Assembly (NCBI GenBank): GCA_013696045.1
Contig: JACCZH010000177.1
Coordinates: forward strand, 1 to 8,951
Reading direction: 5' to 3'
DNA from: Chloroflexia bacterium
GTDB lineage: Bacteria; Chloroflexota; Chloroflexia; Thermomicrobiales; CFX8
DNA length: 8,951 nt
Positions 6,442 to 8,951 of this stretch are shown piece after piece (the first letter of the stretch is position 1; every line of letters begins with the position of its first letter). The notes under the pieces were generated by a model. It was given only the letters and a program-made list of their open reading frames with translations. It was not told the DNA's origin and did no database searches. The position numbers and the translations under genes are program-made.

Positions 6442-6702
6442 TCACTGGCATTTCGAGCGCCAGATCAGCGCCTCGAGATGCTCCAGATACGGGTTCCCCA
6501 ACGCTACGATTTTGTCGTCTAGCACATACGTTGGGACACTGAAGACCTCAGGCGGAGCAATCGACCCAGGTTCATCAAGATGGATGAGTTCGACACGCAG
6601 CCACGGACATCGTGCCGCTATTTCCACGGCCATGCGCTGCGTAGTCTCACGCGTCAGGCAAATCTTCATGGTATATATCTGTAGCGTCAAAGTCGCACCC
6701 AT
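6442..6702 (-). CDS. Small thioredoxin/glutaredoxin-fold protein with a degenerate active site
   Basis: An 86-residue single-domain protein with the thioredoxin-like pattern: strand TLQIYT, helix with TQRMAVEIAARCP, strand LRVELIHLDEPG, cis-proline loop VFSVPTYVLDD (Pro57), strand KIVALGNP and a C-terminal helix EHLEALIW. In relatives I recall, a CxxC follows the first strand. Here only Cys15 remains (MKICLTRE, with Arg at the position of the second Cys), so it would be monothiol or non-catalytic. Other cysteines are Cys32 and Cys85. ATG 6702 is preferred over the in-frame ATG at residue 12 because the fold needs the first strand, although no strong ribosome site precedes it. It is the first gene of the probable operon with the Crp/Fnr regulator and is divergent from the selenoprotein gene 209 bp away. 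It may act as a redox partner or sensor for either; this is inference. Confidence 0.65.
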   Translation of the reverse strand: MGATLTLQIYTMKICLTRETTQRMAVEIAARCPWLRVELIHLDEPGSIAPPEVFSVPTYVLDDKIVALGNPYLEHLEALIWRSKCQ

Positions 6703-6726
6703 ATCTTACGTGTATTGTCTGCCCGT

Positions 6727-6753
6727 GTCCTACGACGAGGTTGCCCTTAGGAC
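6727..6753. promoter_or_regulatory. Spaced inverted repeat in the divergent intergenic region
   Basis: GTCCTA (6727-6732) and TAGGAC (6748-6753) are perfect complements, centred 21 bp apart (two helical turns). They lie 25-51 bp upstream of the thioredoxin-like gene, within the 209-bp region between divergent genes. This spacing suits a regulator contacting one face of the helix, but chance cannot be excluded. No other strong signal was found in 6703-6896. Confidence 0.25.
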
Positions 6754-6896
6754 GGCTGCGCCTCATCCATGTCGGACGCCACGCTCCATTGACGCTAACG
6801 TGCGGCAGAAAATGGCGCTGTAAGATCAACCACAATGAGGGCCAGGGCCAGAGCAATCGCACAATCTCGAAGTTGCATCACTGGATTGATTCTTGG

Positions 6897-6902
6897 AAAG
6901 GA
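6897..6902 (+). promoter_or_regulatory. Ribosome-binding site that fixes the selenoprotein start
   Basis: AAAGGA ends 9 nt before GTG 6912. The frame is open further upstream to 6741 or beyond, but that part is compositionally unlike the protein and has no such site, so GTG 6912 is taken as the start. Confidence 0.65.
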
Positions 6903-6911
6903 CACAGACTT

Positions 6912-7655
6912 GTGAAGCCAGCCGACTACAACTACGCGATATTCCCTTCCGAGGACGACATCGAGTTTTTCGCTGCGTTCTTCGAACTGCTCAAGCCCGG
7001 TGAGAAGGCTCCCGATCCGGAGCTGCTTGACCTGGAAAGCGATGAATCGATTCCACTCAGCACGATCACCCGGCAGCATGCATTCACGGTCATTGAGCTG
7101 GGGTCGTTGACCTGACCGTACTGCGGGATGGCGTCGCCATCCATGGAAGCAATGGCCGAGGCATACGCGCCACACGATGTCAGTTCGATCTTTGTATACG
7201 TCCGCGAGGCACACCCTGGAGAACATTATCCACACCATCAATCGATAGAGGACAAGCTCGATCGCGCCCGAGAATTCCAGAGGATATTCGACTGCCGCCG
7301 GCCGATTCTTGTCGACGATCTGTGTGGCGCGGCCCATCGCGCATTTGGCGGTCTACCGAATATGACCTGCATCATCAACCAGGCCCACACCATCACGTTC
7401 CGCTCTGATTGGACCGACGCGCCAACCGTGCGGTTCGCACTTGATTATCTACTGGATGCACAAGAACGTCGTCGCCAGGGTGAGAAGCTAGCGCCGTTCT
7501 ATGCCGAGCTGATGGGCTTCCGCAGCCGGGACGAGGCAGCATTCGATCGAGCCCTTGAACGTAACGGCCCCAGAGCCGTCAGTGAGATGCAAGCGGCCCG
7601 CGAACTATGGGCGCGCGGAGAGCATCTGTCGGCCGTCCAGCGCAAACGCGGCTAA
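6912..7655 (+). CDS. Deiodinase-like redoxin, probable selenoprotein (in-frame TGA = Sec68)
   Basis: One frame runs from GTG 6912 to TAA 7655 with a single in-frame TGA at 7113-7115. Reading it as selenocysteine gives a 247-residue thioredoxin-fold protein. The N-terminal part is VKPADYNYAIFPSEDDIEFF, then LLKPGEKAPDPELLDL. The strand TVIELGSLT leads into U68-Pro-Tyr-Cys71 and the helix GMASPSMEAMAEAYA. After it come FVYVREAHPGEHYPHH, RPILVDDLCGAAHRAFGGLPNMTCII (cis-Pro loop) and FRSDWTDAP. This order matches the iodothyronine deiodinase/redoxin superfamily, whose catalytic Sec or Cys lies exactly at this place (GSxTUPPF-like in animals). A SECIS-like hairpin follows the TGA. Bacterial members are thought to be thiol/peroxide-type reductases; the substrate is unknown. 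There is no signal peptide, so it is cytoplasmic. It is divergent from the thioredoxin-like/Crp genes. Selenocysteine machinery must lie elsewhere. The alternative is a Cys codon mutated to stop. Confidence 0.85.
7113..7142 (+). promoter_or_regulatory. UGA Sec codon with bacterial SECIS-like stem-loop
   Basis: TGA (7113-7115) is followed after 10 nt by GGATGGC-GTC-GCCATCC (7126-7142), a perfect 7-bp stem with a GUC loop. The apical G (7133) lies 17 nt after the TGA. From memory, the E. coli fdhF element is also a 17-nt upper stem-loop about 11 nt after the UGA, with a GU pair in its loop that SelB reads. An outer TGC (7122-7124) can also pair with GCA (7149-7151). The hairpin lies within the coding sequence, as in other bacteria. 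Confidence 0.75.
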
Positions 7656-7665
7656 CACAAAACAC

Positions 7666-7681
7666 AGCACGTGGTCGTGTT
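7666..7681. terminator. Small hairpin between convergent genes
   Basis: AGCACG-TGGT-CGTGTT can form a 6-bp stem (one G-T pair) in the 29-bp gap between the convergent selenoprotein and cupin genes. The place is right for a shared terminator, but there is no clear T-run on either side, so support is weak. Confidence 0.25.
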
Positions 7682-7684
7682 GAA

Positions 7685-8467
7685 CTACTCGAAGCTAGCC
7701 TCAGGTGCGAAGGGTTCGTCTGGATCGACGATGAACCAGGAAAGGAACACGGCCGGCCCGCCATCCGGGTTGCGCTTTTGAACGGCAGTATTGGCCGGCA
7801 ACGAATGGTCGTCACCGACGGTCATTGGCTCGGTTCCAACGATTGCATTCTGGTAGTCGATTTCTCCCTCGGTAACGTAGATGTACTCGGAGCCGGGATG
7901 GGTGTGGACAGATGTCTCTCCGTCAACCGGCAGCTCCGCGAAGATGAACCTGATCTGGACCGGTGTCTCGGGAATTCCTTCGAGCTCAGGACTGGCGAAG
8001 ATCTGCGCGGCGTCCTCCAGTCCGGCCGGCGGACTTGCGCCGGGCCTGGTTAGCCGGATGTCCCAGAACGTTCCTGCGCCGTGGGTATGCTCGACATCCT
8101 GACCGATGAATACCGATTCGCCAGCTTCGAGCCGGGTCTCTTCACCATCAATGGTCACCGTGTGCTCGCTATCGGGAGCGTAGATAAAGCCGAGCTCGTG
8201 CTGATGCGTGACTGGCTCGGAACCGGCCTCCATCTGCAGCTCGTGTGCAACCCAGGTGTGTGGCTCGCTGGGGAGCGTGTCGACCTGTTCTTCGGCCAAC
8301 ACTTCGATCGTGCTGGTGCCGCCGAGTCCGTCCATCATCATATCCTCATCGTCGGCATTGTCACTAATGCAGGCGACGAAGATCGCGAGCAGTCCGGCGA
8401 AGCCGATCGCATAGATCGTGATCCTAAGCGGACACCTCGAAGCGCACCGATCCCAAAAATGACTCAT
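7685..8467 (-). CDS. Double-cupin lipoprotein
   Basis: A 260-residue exported protein with two cupin beta-barrels. The N-terminus is a lipoprotein signal with hydrophobic segment IYAIGFAGLLAIFVAC (Cys33 lipobox), then an acidic, Met-rich linker. Cupin 1 (about 55-140) has HQHELGFIYAP (His88, His90, Glu91) and GESVFIGQDVEHTHG (His127, His129). Cupin 2 (about 165-250) has the clear motif HTHPGSEYIYVTEGEI (His188, His190, Glu194), and in its second motif (LPANTAVQKRNP) Gln230 is at the usual His position. Both barrels could bind a divalent metal. No catalytic class can be assigned: sensing, dioxygenase-like or binding roles are all possible. ATG 8467 is supported by AAAGGA 6 nt upstream. It is convergent with the selenoprotein gene and has no co-directional neighbour in the window. 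Confidence 0.85.
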   Translation of the reverse strand: MSHFWDRCASRCPLRITIYAIGFAGLLAIFVACISDNADDEDMMMDGLGGTSTIEVLAEEQVDTLPSEPHTWVAHELQMEAGSEPVTHQHELGFIYAPDSEHTVTIDGEETRLEAGESVFIGQDVEHTHGAGTFWDIRLTRPGASPPAGLEDAAQIFASPELEGIPETPVQIRFIFAELPVDGETSVHTHPGSEYIYVTEGEIDYQNAIVGTEPMTVGDDHSLPANTAVQKRNPDGGPAVFLSWFIVDPDEPFAPEASFE

Positions 8468-8574
8468 ACGGCGTCCTTTCGGTTCAATACCAGGTCAAAT
8501 TTGCGAGAGCGAAGATCTAGACAGCAACCCGCAAAACCCGATTCTACGGGAATTTGGGCGGCCACGCTGTAAGC

Positions 8575-8951
8575 ATGTTCACGTACGCGGAGTGCGTTGC
8601 TGCATACTATCCCAGAGATATGGAGTTGAACGTGCAGCAACGTAAGCAGGATGGATGCGTTTGGCCGTCGCTTGACGAACCGTGCCGTCAGGCGTTGAGC
8701 GAGGCTGTGGAGTACATCCGGGACCGGTTTCAGCCGGGTAGGTCTTCTCGTCTCGGGAACCATCATTCGGGGGAATCCGGGTAAGGCCAGCGATCTGGAC
8801 ATCATGGTGGTCCACCGTGAACCGTGGCGGCAGCGCGTTCAGAAGGTGTTCAACGGCGTGCCAGCGGAGATCTTCGTCAACCCTCGTGAGCAGATCGAAC
8901 AGTACTTCGAAGCGGAACGGAAACAGGGCCGGCCGGTGACGGCCCATATGT
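8575..8951 (+). pseudogene. Nucleotidyltransferase-domain protein, frameshifted and cut by window end
   Basis: The first frame, from ATG 8575 (or ATG 8620, which has a weak AGAG site), gives an N-terminal helical part with MELNVQQRKQDG and ALSEAVEYIRDRFQP. After the GGG run at 8736-8738 the homologous reading continues one base later as VGLLVSGTIIRGNPGKASDLDIMVVH, then QRVQKVFNGVPAEIFVNPRE and GRPVTAHM at the window edge. G(T)..RGNPG..SDLDI is the nucleotidyltransferase signature: a helix-start Gly followed by the Asp-x-Asp that binds Mg2+ and NTP. Removing one G from GGG joins both parts as RFQPVGLLVSG. As written the first frame stops at 8784. Members of this broad family modify RNA, proteins or small molecules; the target here is unknown. 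The gene continues beyond the window. Confidence 0.65.

Noticed and set aside
6837..6852. Short GGGCCAGGGCCAG direct repeat
   Set aside because: Only two short copies in GC-rich DNA; no array, hairpin or site pattern.
6883..6892. TTGAT half-site as an FNR box upstream of the selenoprotein
   Set aside because: Only one half matches: the expected ATCAA at 4-nt spacing is absent.
7113..7115. TGA as a simple nonsense mutation of a Cys codon
   Set aside because: Possible (one base from TGC/TGT), but the uneroded downstream frame and the perfect hairpin at SECIS distance favour selenocysteine. Kept as the main alternative.
6795..7337. 180-codon minus-strand frame over the selenoprotein start and TGA
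   Set aside because: No family motif, no ribosome site, and it overlaps the well-supported plus-strand redoxin. Calling it would hide the in-frame TGA.
7128..7655. Independent gene starting at ATG 7128
   Set aside because: It lacks the first half of the thioredoxin fold, starts inside the active-site helix and inside the hairpin, and is in the same frame as the upstream part. It is the 3' part of the selenoprotein.
1..8951. tRNA, rRNA, CRISPR arrays, riboswitches
   Set aside because: I saw no cloverleaf, repeat-spacer pattern or known aptamer core on either strand by eye; no computation was possible.

Overview
The window is about 9 kb of moderately GC-rich bacterial DNA. The protein families (an FAD-dependent DAO-type oxidoreductase, a DUF3179 lipoprotein paired with a TlpA/ResA thioredoxin, a bicupin lipoprotein, an IS701-type transposase) and the style of the sequences suggest a member of the Chloroflexota, perhaps Thermomicrobia. 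This is an inference from remembered family resemblance and was not tested. TGA acts as a normal stop in at least two genes here (ends at 3685 and 6442), so the code is standard.

Layout. On the minus strand, 1-992 is the start of an FAD-dependent oxidoreductase. Next to it, at 1048-1782, is a probable TumE-type toxin-antitoxin pair whose toxin is frameshifted. An IS701-family insertion sequence fills 1916-3636. It has 19-bp perfect terminal inverted repeats, and its transposase C-terminus is displaced by a frameshift and fused in frame to a remnant of an IS5-type orfA. From 3685 to 6702, still on the minus strand, are a thioredoxin-like protein, a Crp/Fnr regulator, a membrane-anchored TlpA/ResA thioredoxin and a DUF3179 lipoprotein (in order of transcription). 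Divergent from these, on the plus strand at 6912-7655, is a deiodinase-like redoxin. Converging on it is a bicupin lipoprotein (7685-8467, minus). The window ends in a frameshifted nucleotidyltransferase (8575 onwards, plus).

The main result is the gene at 6912-7655. It has one in-frame TGA (7113-7115) exactly at the catalytic position of the deiodinase/thioredoxin-like fold. The frame stays open on both sides, the motif reads T-U-P-Y-C, and a perfect 7-bp-stem, GUC-loop hairpin starts 10 nt after the TGA. This has the geometry of a bacterial SECIS element. I interpret the gene as a selenoprotein that a standard gene caller would split into two ORFs. The neighbouring genes are rich in thioredoxin folds and Cys-x-x-Cys motifs, so the region looks like a thiol/selenol redox locus that may be controlled by the Crp/Fnr protein.

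Three genes carry single-base frameshifts, each beside a homopolymer run. This may mean homopolymer sequencing errors rather than real gene decay, and it should be resolved before any of them is called a pseudogene. The TGA codon is not next to a homopolymer and a single indel does not explain it.
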